Shown piece by piece: positions 17,081 through 26,010 of a stretch of DNA of 64,000 nt. The notes below the pieces were generated by a model, which saw only the letters and a program-made list of their open reading frames with translations, did no database searches and was not told where the DNA came from. Position 1 is the first letter of the stretch; every line of letters begins with the position of its first letter. The position numbers and the translations under genes were made by a program. The stretch is from an uncultured Campylobacterales bacterium (lineage in GTDB: Bacteria; Campylobacterota; Campylobacteria; Campylobacterales; Arcobacteraceae), in the NCBI GenBank assembly GCA_947494995.1, contig CANLWY010000001.1:124001-188000 (forward strand), written 5' to 3'.

Positions 17081-17665
17081 TTATTCTACAAAAATAACAT
17101 ATCCAGACTTAGGACCATGGGCTCCTATAACTAGAGATTGCTCAATATCAGCAGTTTTTGATGGACCACTAACAAAAACGCCGTAACCTGAATTATTAAA
17201 TGAAATTTTTTCATAAGCTTCATGCATATTATTTAAAATATCATCTTTTTGTACAACCAAAACAATATTTTGTGCAATAAAATATAAACTTCTGTGTCTG
17301 TTTTCATTGTTTTTTAACCATACCGCACCATTTTCAGCAACAGCAAACTCTCCACGAACAATTGCTAAATCAATATTCTCTAAATCGTGGGCATCATCTT
17401 TTTCATTTGGAATAAAGTTTCCAAGCTTACAGCCTTCTATATTTGAAGCTATTTGTTTTTCATCAGGATATAACTCCAAGATTGTTTTATCAAGCTCTTC
17501 TTTTTTTATAAATAAAGCTTTTCCTCCAACCGATTCAAGCATTGTTGAAAATTGTTCAAAAGGATTATCAAATTTTAATCCAAAGTTTGAATAACTAGGA
17601 AGTTCTGTATCTTGTACAACATTATTCTTTTTTATATTTCTAAGAATTAGTTCTTTACTGCTCAT
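17081..17665 (-). CDS. lutC: Lactate utilization protein LutC (LUD domain)
   Basis: 194-residue LUD-domain protein, the C subunit of the LutABC L-lactate dehydrogenase complex; DLAIVRGEFAVAENGAVWLKN, VLVVQKDDI and GPSKTADIEQSLVIGAHGPK are typical. It overlaps lutB by 11 bases and has AAGGATTAAAAA before its ATG, so it is expressed in the lutABC operon. The kinase gene begins 29 bases later on the same strand, so the operon may extend into the two-component genes. Confidence 0.92.
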   Translation of the reverse strand: MSSKELILRNIKKNNVVQDTELPSYSNFGLKFDNPFEQFSTMLESVGGKALFIKKEELDKTILELYPDEKQIASNIEGCKLGNFIPNEKDDAHDLENIDLAIVRGEFAVAENGAVWLKNNENRHRSLYFIAQNIVLVVQKDDILNNMHEAYEKISFNNSGYGVFVSGPSKTADIEQSLVIGAHGPKSGYVIFVE

Positions 17666-19034
17666 TTTTTAATCCTTCTTGATATAACTCTTTAAAAGAT
17701 TTTTTTGGAAACTTAGGTAAGTCTCTACCTTCTGCCCATACATTTGCTTTATTATAAAGTAGACCTTTTGGTAATAAAGGTACAATTTTTCTTGCAATTT
17801 TTCCTACAAGATTAAACAGCGTAGGCTTACTCATAAGCCAAACAGCAGCTTGCATAGAGAATTTCTTTTTTGTATCAATTATATTTTGTTCTCTTAAATC
17901 TTGCCTATGGGTATATAATTGCGAATCTAGGTCAATCTTTGCCGGACATACATTTGAACATGAACCACAAAGAGTACAAGCAAAAGATAGAGTTTTGTGC
18001 TTTTTAGGATCTCTAAAAGTTGATAGTGTAGAACCAATTGGTCCAGGAATAACATACTCATAAGAGTGACCACCTGACCTTCTATATATAGGACAAGTAT
18101 TCATACAAGCGCCACATCTAATACAATTTAATGCTTTTTTATAAGAATCAGATTGTAAAAATGGAGACCTATTATTATCTACAATAACAATATGCATCTC
18201 TCCACCTTCAATTGGTCCATGAAAGTGAGAAGTATAAGAAGTAATAGGTTGACCAGTTGCAGATCTAGCAAGAAGTCTCGTAAATACTCCTAAATCTTGA
18301 AGTCTAGGAATAACTTTTTCAATTCCCATACATGCAATATGAAGCTTTGGAAGACTTGCTCCCATATCTGCATTACCTTCATTTGTACAAACTACAACTC
18401 CACCAGTTTCAGCAATTGCAAAGTTAACACCAGTTATTCCTGCCTGGGCATCTAAGAATTTCTCTCTTAAGTGTGCACGTGCAGCTCTTGTTAGATATGT
18501 TGGATCTGCATTTCCTTTTTCAGTACCAATTTTTTCATGAAAAGTATCAGAAACATCCTCTTTTTTTAAGTGAATTGCAGGAAGTACAATGTGCGAAGGT
18601 GGTTCATTTCTAAATTGAACAATTCTTTCACCTAAATCTGTATCAACAACTTCCATTCCTCTTTCTTCTAAAAAAGGATTTAGATGACACTCTTCTGTTA
18701 ACATAGATTTAGATTTAACAACTTTTTTTACATTGTTTTTTTCTAAAATTCTATGTACTATTTCATTATGTTCTTTTGCATCTTTTGCAAAGTGAACTTG
18801 AATTCCTTTTGCATTTGCATTTTTTTCAAACTCTAAAAGATATTTATCTAAGTTTGCCATAGTATGAGACTTGATTTGATCAGCAAATGTTCTTAATTGT
18901 TCCCATTCAGGAATAGACTTTGAAGCTCTATCTCTTTTTTCTCTTACAAACCATAAAGCTTTATCATGCCAATGCATTCTTTCATCATTTGCAACAAAAG
19001 CTTTTGCATTTAGTGGGTGATTATGTGTACTCAT
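17655..19034 (-). CDS. lutB: Lactate utilization iron-sulfur protein LutB
   Basis: 459 residues. An N-terminal LUD domain (~60-290, GITGVNFAIAETGGVVVCTN) is followed by two 4Fe-4S motifs, CIRCGACMNTCPIYRRSGGH and CTLCGSCSNVCPAKIDL, then a C-terminal helical tail with PKFPKKSFKELYQ. LutB is the electron-transfer subunit of the flavin-free L-lactate oxidising complex known from Bacillus and Campylobacter. AGGGGAGG precedes its ATG and lutA ends 2 bases upstream, so translation is tightly coupled. Confidence 0.96.
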   Translation of the reverse strand: MSTHNHPLNAKAFVANDERMHWHDKALWFVREKRDRASKSIPEWEQLRTFADQIKSHTMANLDKYLLEFEKNANAKGIQVHFAKDAKEHNEIVHRILEKNNVKKVVKSKSMLTEECHLNPFLEERGMEVVDTDLGERIVQFRNEPPSHIVLPAIHLKKEDVSDTFHEKIGTEKGNADPTYLTRAARAHLREKFLDAQAGITGVNFAIAETGGVVVCTNEGNADMGASLPKLHIACMGIEKVIPRLQDLGVFTRLLARSATGQPITSYTSHFHGPIEGGEMHIVIVDNNRSPFLQSDSYKKALNCIRCGACMNTCPIYRRSGGHSYEYVIPGPIGSTLSTFRDPKKHKTLSFACTLCGSCSNVCPAKIDLDSQLYTHRQDLREQNIIDTKKKFSMQAAVWLMSKPTLFNLVGKIARKIVPLLPKGLLYNKANVWAEGRDLPKFPKKSFKELYQEGLKNEQ

Positions 19035-19035
19035 T

Positions 19036-19776
19036 TTAAGCCTCCCCTGCTAATATCTCTGTAATATGCATAATTTTTATAGGATCATTATTTCTATTTA
19101 TAATTCCTTCCATATGCATTAGACATGACATATCTGCACCTGTCATAACTTCTGCTTGGGAATCTAAATGGTCTTTAATTCTATCTTTTCCCATTGCAAC
19201 TGAAATATCAGGTTCTGTTACTGAGAAAGTTCCTCCAAAACCACAACATTCATCATCTCTATTTAGTTCAACAATTTCAATACCTTCAACTAAATTTAGA
19301 AGATTTTTTAATTTATTGTTTTGAGGGATATTAAGTTCACTAGCACTTCCTAATCCTAACGCTCTATGTCCATGACATGAGTTATGAACTCCCACTTTAT
19401 GAGGGAATTTTGCATCAAATTTTTCTACTTTTATAATATCATGTAAAAATTCACAAATTTCATAAATAGATGCTTTTACTTTATTATAATCTTTATTATC
19501 ATCAAAAAATGGTTCGTAATGTTCTTTTACCATTGTTACACATGAACCAGTTGGTGCAACAATATAGTCATACTTTTTAAAGGTATCAACAAATTGATAA
19601 GCTAATGTTTTCATATCTTTTGAACATCCTGAGTTAGCCATTGGTTGACCACAACAAGTTTGTTCTAAAGGGTATTCAACATCTAAACCTTGATTCTTCA
19701 AAATTTTTAGTGTTGCCATACAGCTATTTGGATATAGCTCATTCATAAAACAGGGTATAAATAATCCAACTTTCAT
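19036..19776 (-). CDS. lutA: Lactate utilization protein LutA (CCG-domain)
   Basis: 246 residues with two cysteine-rich CCG modules (TCCGQPMANSGCSKD and ECCGFGGTFSVTEPD) and the conserved GVHNSCHGHRALGLGSAS. These modules bind Fe-S clusters in heterodisulfide-reductase and GlpC/LutA families. I start it at 19776 rather than the longer frame at 19827: AAAAGGAGTT stands in front and MKVGLFIPCFMNELYP is the family N-terminus. First gene of the lut operon, divergent from the AraC-type gene. Confidence 0.95.
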   Translation of the reverse strand: MKVGLFIPCFMNELYPNSCMATLKILKNQGLDVEYPLEQTCCGQPMANSGCSKDMKTLAYQFVDTFKKYDYIVAPTGSCVTMVKEHYEPFFDDNKDYNKVKASIYEICEFLHDIIKVEKFDAKFPHKVGVHNSCHGHRALGLGSASELNIPQNNKLKNLLNLVEGIEIVELNRDDECCGFGGTFSVTEPDISVAMGKDRIKDHLDSQAEVMTGADMSCLMHMEGIINRNNDPIKIMHITEILAGEA

Positions 19777-19846
19777 AATAACTCCTTTTCCTTTTTTTAG
19801 TTTATAAGAACGGTATAAGAATAACATGATAATTTATAATATTTAG

Positions 19847-19885
19847 TTATCTATTTTTAATATTTTTTTTATCTATTTTTAATAT
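19847..19885. promoter_or_regulatory. Two 17-base direct repeats, 22 bases apart, before the AraC gene
   Basis: TTATCTATTTTTAATAT occurs at 19847-19863 and 19869-19885, identical and on the same face of the helix (two turns). The second copy ends 12 bases before the AraC-type ATG; lutA starts 71 bases to the other side of the first. Tandem direct half-sites are the classical binding pattern of AraC/XylS regulators. The AT-rich composition weakens but does not remove the case. Confidence 0.5.
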
Positions 19886-19897
19886 AATAAAGTAAAA

Positions 19898-20782
19898 ATG
19901 CAAAAAACAACAACTCAAAATAAACATACTCAAATAGCAAATTATACAATGAATTATATATATAATTATATAGATACAGATATTAATATTGATGATTTAG
20001 CAAGTAGATTTGAAATAAGCAGAGTATATTTTCAAAAACTCTTTAAAGAACAAATTGGTAAAAATATATATGAATCAATTAAAGATATTAGGCTCTATAA
20101 AGCTTCAAACTTATTACTTACAAATAAATCATCTACTGTTAAACAAATTGCTAATATGTGTGGCTACTCTTCTCAACCTTCTTTTATTAGAGCTTTTAAG
20201 TTAAGATTTAATCAAACTCCAAAGGAATGGAGAGAAGGTGGTTACAAAAGTTATTCTAATAATATTTTAAAAAGTATTGATATTGATTTTGATAAAATTG
20301 AACATTTTTTGCAAATTAATCCAAAAATTGTAAAACTTGAACCAATGAAAATTTATTATCTAAGAAATAAAGGATACAGTAAAGAAACATTAAAAAAAAC
20401 TTGGCAAAAAATTCAAGCTTGGATTTTTACTAATAATATAACAAAATACAAAGAATTGGCTTTTTATCACGATAATCCTGTAATTACTCCTGCAAATGAT
20501 TGTGTATATGTGGCAGGAGTTATTGTCAAAGAAGAAATAGATTTGTCTAATACCAATCTACCATACTTTAAAATTGCTGGTGGTTTATATGCCTCTTTTG
20601 AAATTAATGGTGTTCATGGAGATATTCTTAGGTTTTTGCAATGGGTATATCATGATTGGCTACCAAAAAGTGGTTTTGAAACTACTACTAATCCTGCACA
20701 TACAGTGTTGAATCAAAATCATTATACACATCCTAGTGAAAAGTTTAAAGCAACTCTATATCTTCCAATACAGTATGTCTAA
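19898..20782 (+). CDS. AraC-family regulator with GyrI-like ligand domain
   Basis: 294 residues. Residues ~10-110 are two helix-turn-helix motifs (INIDDLASRFEISRVYFQKL and VKQIANMCGYSSQPSFIRAF ... TPKEWR), and ~135-294 resemble the GyrI/effector-binding domain fused to AraC in SoxS/Rob-like proteins (LPYFKIAGGLYASFEI, DWLPKSGFE). Such domains bind small hydrophobic or cationic molecules. The gene is divergent from lutA and preceded by tandem repeats, so control of itself and possibly lutABC is likely. No clear Shine-Dalgarno site precedes the ATG. Confidence 0.88.
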   Translation: MQKTTTQNKHTQIANYTMNYIYNYIDTDINIDDLASRFEISRVYFQKLFKEQIGKNIYESIKDIRLYKASNLLLTNKSSTVKQIANMCGYSSQPSFIRAFKLRFNQTPKEWREGGYKSYSNNILKSIDIDFDKIEHFLQINPKIVKLEPMKIYYLRNKGYSKETLKKTWQKIQAWIFTNNITKYKELAFYHDNPVITPANDCVYVAGVIVKEEIDLSNTNLPYFKIAGGLYASFEINGVHGDILRFLQWVYHDWLPKSGFETTTNPAHTVLNQNHYTHPSEKFKATLYLPIQYV

Positions 20783-20795
20783 TAATTGTAGTAAT

Positions 20796-21359
20796 CTATT
20801 TCTCTAAGAAAAATGTAATATCATTATCTAGATATTTTTTAGAAATACTTACTTTATTTGTTAGTTGTTTACAATAATTAAAAACCTCTTCACTTTTTAA
20901 AGTATGAATAGATTTTTCACTTAGAAAATTAAATACAAAAGCTTTATTTGAAGCTATAAAACAGTTTTCTATAGCTTTAAGAAAATCTTTTTTTGTAAGA
21001 ATATTAAGTGCTCCACTACAAAGTAGATAATCAGCATTAGGAATAGGATGTTTTAAAATATCACATTTTAAGAAGATATTTTTAGGGAATCTTTTTTTTG
21101 CAACTTGAAGTATAAAGTCTTCACAATCTATACCTAAATAGATATCGGGTTTTATTTTTATTTTTTCTAAAAAATTTAAGTATTCCCCGAATCCACAACC
21201 AACATCAATAATAGATGAAGAATCAATATTTTTTAAAAATGATGTAAGTATTTCAAATCTTTTGTATTGATTCTTTTTAGAGTGCCAATGTACTCCTTTT
21301 GCAGATACTCCATGCTCTTTATAAGCATTGAAATAAAACTTATTATTTATAGTTTGCAT
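20796..21359 (-). CDS. Class I SAM-dependent methyltransferase, substrate unknown
   Basis: 187 residues. The SAM-binding glycine motif SSIIDVGCGFGEYLNFL is near residues 50-67, with an acidic second motif YLGIDCEDFI and motif IV region PNADYLLCSGALNIL. The substrate cannot be read. Its ATG overlaps the deaminase stop by one base (TAATG), so the two are coupled. It ends 14 bases from the convergent AraC-type gene. Confidence 0.85.
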   Translation of the reverse strand: MQTINNKFYFNAYKEHGVSAKGVHWHSKKNQYKRFEILTSFLKNIDSSSIIDVGCGFGEYLNFLEKIKIKPDIYLGIDCEDFILQVAKKRFPKNIFLKCDILKHPIPNADYLLCSGALNILTKKDFLKAIENCFIASNKAFVFNFLSEKSIHTLKSEEVFNYCKQLTNKVSISKKYLDNDITFFLEK

Positions 21360-21796
21360 TATCTTGATAATTGCTCTATTGTAACTCCATTATCTTTTAT
21401 AAATTTTGAAACAACATCAGAGTTTGTGTGTTCATAGCCTTTATCATATACAATTCTTTTAATTCCTGCTGCAATTATATTTTTCGAACATTCACTACAA
21501 GGCTCTAGTGTTACATAAATTGTTGCATCTTCAATACTTATTCCTTTTCTTGCTGCCCAAATGATTGCATTCATTTCTGCATGAATTTCATAAGTTTTTG
21601 ACCATTCATGATGATCTTTTGTATATTCTCCATCCCAGTGGTCACTACAGTTTGTATAGCCTGGTGGTGTACCATTATATCCAGTTGAAAGGATTCTTCC
21701 ATCTTTTACAATAACTGCTCCAACTTGCTTTGAGACACATTTAGAAGCATCTGCTATTTCATGCGCTATATTTATAAAGTTTAAGTCACTAATCAT
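21359..21796 (-). CDS. Deoxycytidylate (dCMP) deaminase family protein
   Basis: Zinc-dependent deaminase that would convert dCMP to dUMP for dTTP synthesis. The zinc and proton-shuttle motif HAEMNAI and the PCSECSKNIIAAGI pair are present, with the dCMP-specific STGYNGTPPGYTNCSDHW stretch. I chose the ATG at 21796 (145 residues): AGGA is 6 bases upstream and MISDLNFINIAHEIADASKC matches the domain start. The longer frame to 21868 adds 24 residues without a ribosome site. Confidence 0.88.
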   Translation of the reverse strand: MISDLNFINIAHEIADASKCVSKQVGAVIVKDGRILSTGYNGTPPGYTNCSDHWDGEYTKDHHEWSKTYEIHAEMNAIIWAARKGISIEDATIYVTLEPCSECSKNIIAAGIKRIVYDKGYEHTNSDVVSKFIKDNGVTIEQLSR

Positions 21797-22017
21797 CTTT
21801 TTTCCTAGTAAAGTTTCATGTTTATTACATATAAATTGTAATAAAGTTTCAAAAAAATAAAAATCCATATTTTGCTTTATTTTTGTTAATTTTACTTAAA
21901 TTTTTAGTAGATTTTGATAAAAAAAGCATTAATTTTGATAAATTTTTAATTTTAGTAAAAGAATTTATAACAAATTTTATGGTATTATGTTCGGAAATTT
22001 TAATAAAAGGGTAGACT

Positions 22018-22485
22018 ATGGATTTTAAAGAAATAAAAGAATTAATAAGAGTTTTTGATAAAAGTGAATTAAATAAATTAAAAGTTAAAGAAGGTGAGTT
22101 TGAAGTTGCTATGCAAAAAGGTTTTGAAGGTAATACTGTTGTAACTACTTCTGCACCAATTGCTGCGGCGCCAGTTGCTGCTGCGCCAATTGCGGCACCA
22201 GTTGCTGCTACACCTGCTGTTGAGTCAGTACCTGCTGCTATTTCTGGTGATACAATTAATTCTCCAATGGTTGGAACTTTTTATGCTTCTCCATCTCCTG
22301 AAGCATCTGCATTTGTAAAAGAGGGAGATACAGTTAAGAAAGGTCAAACTTTATGTATCTTAGAAGCAATGAAAATTATGAATGAGGTTGAAGCAGAATT
22401 TGATTGTAAAATTGTAAAAATTCTTGCTGAAGATGGTAAGCCTGTAGAATATGATATGCCAATTTTCGCTGTAGAAAAATTATAA
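22018..22485 (+). CDS. accB: Biotin carboxyl carrier protein of acetyl-CoA carboxylase
   Basis: 155 residues: N-terminal MDFKEIKELIRVFDKSELNK segment, an Ala/Pro-rich flexible linker (~44-74), and a C-terminal biotinyl domain with the EAMKIMN motif; Lys119 is the biotinylation site. It carries carboxybiotin between AccC and AccAD in fatty-acid synthesis. It is followed after 13 bases by accC. The 149-base upstream gap contains T-rich promoter-like sequence but no recognised operator. Confidence 0.97.
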   Translation: MDFKEIKELIRVFDKSELNKLKVKEGEFEVAMQKGFEGNTVVTTSAPIAAAPVAAAPIAAPVAATPAVESVPAAISGDTINSPMVGTFYASPSPEASAFVKEGDTVKKGQTLCILEAMKIMNEVEAEFDCKIVKILAEDGKPVEYDMPIFAVEKL

Positions 22486-22498
22486 TAAAGATTTAGCC

Positions 22499-23851
22499 AT
22501 GGCAGAAATTAAAAAAATATTAATTGCTAATAGGGGTGAAATAGTTCAAAGAGCTGTTCGAACTATTAGAGAGATGGGTAAAAAGTCAGTTGCTGTTTAC
22601 TCTGCAGGAGATAAGAATGCTTCTTATTTAAAACATGCAGATGAAGCTGTATGTATTGGTGATGTTAAGTCAATTGATTCATACCTAAATATTCCTGCAA
22701 TTATCACTGCTGCAGAAATTACAGGTTGTGATGCAATTTTTCCAGGTTATGGATTTCTTTCTGAAAACCAAGATTTTGTAGAAATCTGTAGATTACATAA
22801 TATCAAATTTATTGGGCCATCTGTTGAAGTAATGGAAAGAATGGCTGATAAATCAAAAGCAAAAGATGAAATGATTAAAGCAGGTGTTCCTGTTGTTCCA
22901 GGTTCTGATGGTTCTGTACATTCTGTTGAAGAAGGTAAAAAGGTAGCTGCAGAAATCGGTTATCCAATTATGGCAAAAGCTTCTGCAGGTGGTGGTGGTA
23001 GAGGTATGAGACTTATTGAGTCTGAAGATAAGTTTGAACAATTATTTACTGCTGCATCTTCTGAAGCATTAGCTGCATTTGGTGATGGTACAATGTATTT
23101 AGAGAGATTCATCAATAAACCAAGACATATTGAGGTTCAAGTTGTTGGAGATTCTCATGGAAATGCAATTCACATTGGTGAAAGAGATTGTTCATTACAA
23201 AGAAGACATCAAAAAGTAATTGAAGAGTCTCCTGCAATTTTATTAAATGATGAAACAAGAAAACACTTACACGATGTTGCAGTTAAAGCAACTAAATACT
23301 TAAATTATGAAGGTGCTGGTACTTTTGAATTCTTAGCAGATGACAAGCAAAACATCTATTTCATGGAAATGAATACAAGACTTCAAGTTGAACACCCAGT
23401 ATCTGAAATGGTTTCAGGTATTGATATTGTTGAACTTATGATTAAAGTTGCTGAAGGTGAAGAGCTACCACCTCAAGAAAAGATTAAATTTAGAGGACAC
23501 TCTATTGAAGTTAGAATCACAGCTGAAGATCCTAATACATTTTTACCTTGTCCAGGAAAAGTAAAACAATGGTTTGTTCCTGGTGGAAGAAATGTAAGAG
23601 TAGATTCTCATGTATATGCAAACTATGTAGTTCCTCCATATTATGACTCAATGATTGGTAAATTAATTGTTTGGGGAAGAGATAGAGAGAAAGCTATTAA
23701 TATTATGAAAAGAGCTTTAAATGAGTTTGAAGTAGAAGGAATTAAAACAACAATTCCTTTCCACCAAAAAATGATGGAAAATGAAGACTTCATTTCAAAT
23801 AACTACGACACTAAATATTTAGAAAACTACAAAAGTTTAGACGACTTATAA
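22499..23851 (+). CDS. accC: Biotin carboxylase subunit of acetyl-CoA carboxylase
   Basis: 450 residues, the standard length. It uses ATP and bicarbonate to carboxylate biotin on AccB. Motifs: ILIANRGEIVQRAVRT at the N-terminus, the ATP-grasp glycine loop KASAGGGGRGMRLI, GERDCSLQRRHQKVIEE, and MEMNTRLQVEHPVSEMVSG. Operon accB-accC ends at a stem-loop 23852-23877. Confidence 0.98.
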   Translation: MAEIKKILIANRGEIVQRAVRTIREMGKKSVAVYSAGDKNASYLKHADEAVCIGDVKSIDSYLNIPAIITAAEITGCDAIFPGYGFLSENQDFVEICRLHNIKFIGPSVEVMERMADKSKAKDEMIKAGVPVVPGSDGSVHSVEEGKKVAAEIGYPIMAKASAGGGGRGMRLIESEDKFEQLFTAASSEALAAFGDGTMYLERFINKPRHIEVQVVGDSHGNAIHIGERDCSLQRRHQKVIEESPAILLNDETRKHLHDVAVKATKYLNYEGAGTFEFLADDKQNIYFMEMNTRLQVEHPVSEMVSGIDIVELMIKVAEGEELPPQEKIKFRGHSIEVRITAEDPNTFLPCPGKVKQWFVPGGRNVRVDSHVYANYVVPPYYDSMIGKLIVWGRDREKAINIMKRALNEFEVEGIKTTIPFHQKMMENEDFISNNYDTKYLENYKSLDDL

Positions 23852-23877
23852 GATAGGAGTGCTTAGGCACTCTTATC
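23852..23877 (+). terminator. Stem-loop after accC
   Basis: An 11-base stem (23852-23862 with 23867-23877, one G-T pair, 4-base loop) begins at the base after the accC stop codon. It lacks a long T-run, so termination may be partial. Confidence 0.6.
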
Positions 23878-23918
23878 ATTACTCATTTTACAAAAGCTTA
23901 AATTTATATTAATTTAGA

Positions 23919-24104
23919 TATAATCCGCGAAAATATACACATTTATAATCACTTTTTACTTTGAGTTTCGATTATCAAGGCCTGCTTTTACGCTTAAGCA
24001 ACAATTTTTTTAATTAAGTTCTATTTAGAATCAATGCGTTTATATCCGTGTATTTTTTAATCTTACAATATACCAAGATGGTATAAATACACAAAAGGTA
24101 ATAA
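23919..24104 (+). promoter_or_regulatory. Promoter and long structured leader of the DEAD-box helicase gene
   Basis: A consensus TATAAT (23919-23924) would start transcription near 23931, leaving about 175 untranslated bases. The last part (24048-24092) folds into a two-part hairpin: outer GTGTATTT / AAATACAC and inner TATACC / GGTATA around AAGAT, ending 2 bases before the AAAGG ribosome site. Long leaders with such structures are common for cold-inducible helicases that unwind or autoregulate their own message. Confidence 0.5.
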
Positions 24105-25601
24105 ATGACTTTTACTGAATTTAATTTCAAAAATAAACTACAAGATGCAATTGATGAAGCAGGATTTAAAGAACCAAGTCCTATTCAAAGAGATGCAATT
24201 CCAGTTGTCCTAAATGGTAAAGATATCGTAGGTCAAGCACATACAGGAACTGGTAAAACAGCAGCATTTGGACTTCCAATTATAAATATGATGAAGTGTA
24301 ACAAAGATGTTGAAGCAGTTGTTATTGTTCCAACAAGAGAACTTGCTATGCAAGTATCTGATGAACTTTTTAGATTTGGAAAGAATCTTAACATAAATAC
24401 AGCAACAGTTTATGGTGGACAATCTTACAATAGACAATTAAAGCATATTGAAAATGCAGGAATTATAGTTGCAACTCCAGGTAGATTCTTAGACTTATTA
24501 AAAGGTGGAAAAATTAATATTAAGCCTTCTTTTGTAGTTTTAGATGAAGCAGATGAAATGCTTGATATGGGATTCTTAGATGATATTAAAGAGATTTTTA
24601 CATATCTTCCTGATGAGAGACAAACACTTCTTTTCTCTGCAACAATGCCTCCTGCAATTAAAAAACTTGCTCAAAATATTTTAAAAGAGCCAGAGTTTAT
24701 TACTATTACAAAAGCTGAGATGACTAACTCTAAAATTACTCAAACTTTTTATGTAGTTGATGAACATGAAAGAGATGATGCTTTAATCAGATTATATGAT
24801 TATAAAAATCCTGATAAATCAATTATTTTCTGTAGAACGAAAAAAGAGGTTGATAGACTTTCAACTTATTTAGTATCTCAAGGTTATTTTGCAAAAGGTC
24901 TTCATGGAGATATGGAGCAAAGACAAAGAGAAGAAGCTATAAATGCATTTAAAAAAGGAAAACTTGAGGTTCTAATTGCAACTGACGTTGCTGCAAGAGG
25001 ACTTGATGTTAATGATGTAACTCACGTATTTAACTACCATTTGCCATTTGACTCTGAATCATATGTTCATAGAATTGGAAGAACAGGAAGAGCTGGTAAA
25101 GAAGGTATTGCTGTATCTATTGTAACTCCTCATGAGTTTAGAATGTTACAAAAAATTCAAAAAGATACAGGTGGTAAACTTGAAGCAAAGGTAATCCCTA
25201 ATATTAAATCAGTAAAAGAGAAAAAAACTGATTCTTTAAGAAGTAAAATTGAAGATCAAAAAGTTTATGACTCTGGAATTGATTTAGTTGAATCTTTAAA
25301 AGAAGATTATGATTTATCTACAATTGCTCATAAGTTAGCATCTATGCTTACAAATGATACTTATGTTAAGGGTAATAACTATATCGGAAAATCACAAAAT
25401 GATATCCAAAGACTTTTTGAAAGACTTCAAAATGATAGAGGTGGAGATAGAAACTCTAGAGGTCGAGGACGTGGTCGAGGTGGAAACTATAGAGGTGGAA
25501 ACAGAAATCGAGGTGGAAGAGACGGAAACAGAGATGGAAATCGAGGTGGAAGATCAGGAAATAGAAACCCTAGAGGTGGAAGAGATAGTAGAAGAGGTTA
25601 A
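24105..25601 (+). CDS. DEAD-box ATP-dependent RNA helicase with RGG-rich tail
   Basis: 498 residues. All core motifs are visible: Q motif PSPIQRDA, AHTGTGKT, PTRELAM, TPGRFLDL, LDEADEMLD, SATMP, IIFCRTKKEVDRL, TDVAARGLDV and YVHRIGRTGRAG. The C-terminal ~70 residues are Arg/Gly/Asn-rich (RGRGRGRGGNYRGG and further), an RNA-binding tail. By family and taxon it corresponds to Helicobacter RhpA, the helicase partner of RNase J in the RNA degradosome; an RNase J gene lies at 44855. Other roles are ribosome assembly and cold growth. Confidence 0.96.
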   Translation: MTFTEFNFKNKLQDAIDEAGFKEPSPIQRDAIPVVLNGKDIVGQAHTGTGKTAAFGLPIINMMKCNKDVEAVVIVPTRELAMQVSDELFRFGKNLNINTATVYGGQSYNRQLKHIENAGIIVATPGRFLDLLKGGKINIKPSFVVLDEADEMLDMGFLDDIKEIFTYLPDERQTLLFSATMPPAIKKLAQNILKEPEFITITKAEMTNSKITQTFYVVDEHERDDALIRLYDYKNPDKSIIFCRTKKEVDRLSTYLVSQGYFAKGLHGDMEQRQREEAINAFKKGKLEVLIATDVAARGLDVNDVTHVFNYHLPFDSESYVHRIGRTGRAGKEGIAVSIVTPHEFRMLQKIQKDTGGKLEAKVIPNIKSVKEKKTDSLRSKIEDQKVYDSGIDLVESLKEDYDLSTIAHKLASMLTNDTYVKGNNYIGKSQNDIQRLFERLQNDRGGDRNSRGRGRGRGGNYRGGNRNRGGRDGNRDGNRGGRSGNRNPRGGRDSRRG

Positions 25602-25613
25602 TCCCTCTTTTTA

Positions 25614-25823
25614 CTATTTATAATATTTCTTTAAAGCTTTTTTTGCTTTTTTATAAGCTTCTTTAGAAGTTTTACCAAAGCCTCTAAATGCACCATCTTT
25701 ATTAAAAAATTCAATAATATCTAATTTACCTTTTTTCATTGTAATAACTCTAAATACATCAAACTCTTTTTTTATTTTTGCGATTTTTGGAAAATCTTGC
25801 TCAGTTATAATTGATATACTCAT
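25614..25823 (-). CDS. Small conserved-looking protein, function unknown
   Basis: 69 residues beginning MSISIITEQDFPKIAKIKKE and ending in a Lys/Ala-rich helix (SKEAYKKAKKALKKYYK). AAAGGATAAAAG stands before the ATG, and the gene fits neatly in the space convergent to the helicase, so it is probably real. I recognise no family. The basic tail would suit nucleic-acid binding, which is a guess. Confidence 0.65.
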   Translation of the reverse strand: MSISIITEQDFPKIAKIKKEFDVFRVITMKKGKLDIIEFFNKDGAFRGFGKTSKEAYKKAKKALKKYYK

Positions 25824-26010
25824 CTTTTATCCTTTTTATTAACTTTCTCTATATTTTATGGTTATATTATATAAAAAAAACTTTTTTGTCAAGTTTTTAG
25901 TGACTTGACGGTGACAAAAATTTAAAAAGTTTATAAAAAAATTGTGGAATATATTATAGAGATTAAAGATAAATTAACTATTTTAGTAATAATTTTTTTA
26001 AGTTTACTTA

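Noticed and set aside
18471-18476. Other CACGTG sites (also near 49495 and 51382) as parS
   Set aside because: Only the central hexamer or less matches; the flanking TGTTT/AAACA is missing.
25440-25600. Repeat array or CRISPR in the helicase gene
   Set aside because: The repeats are in-frame RGG/GGN codons of the protein tail, of irregular period, with no spacers. No CRISPR array was seen elsewhere.
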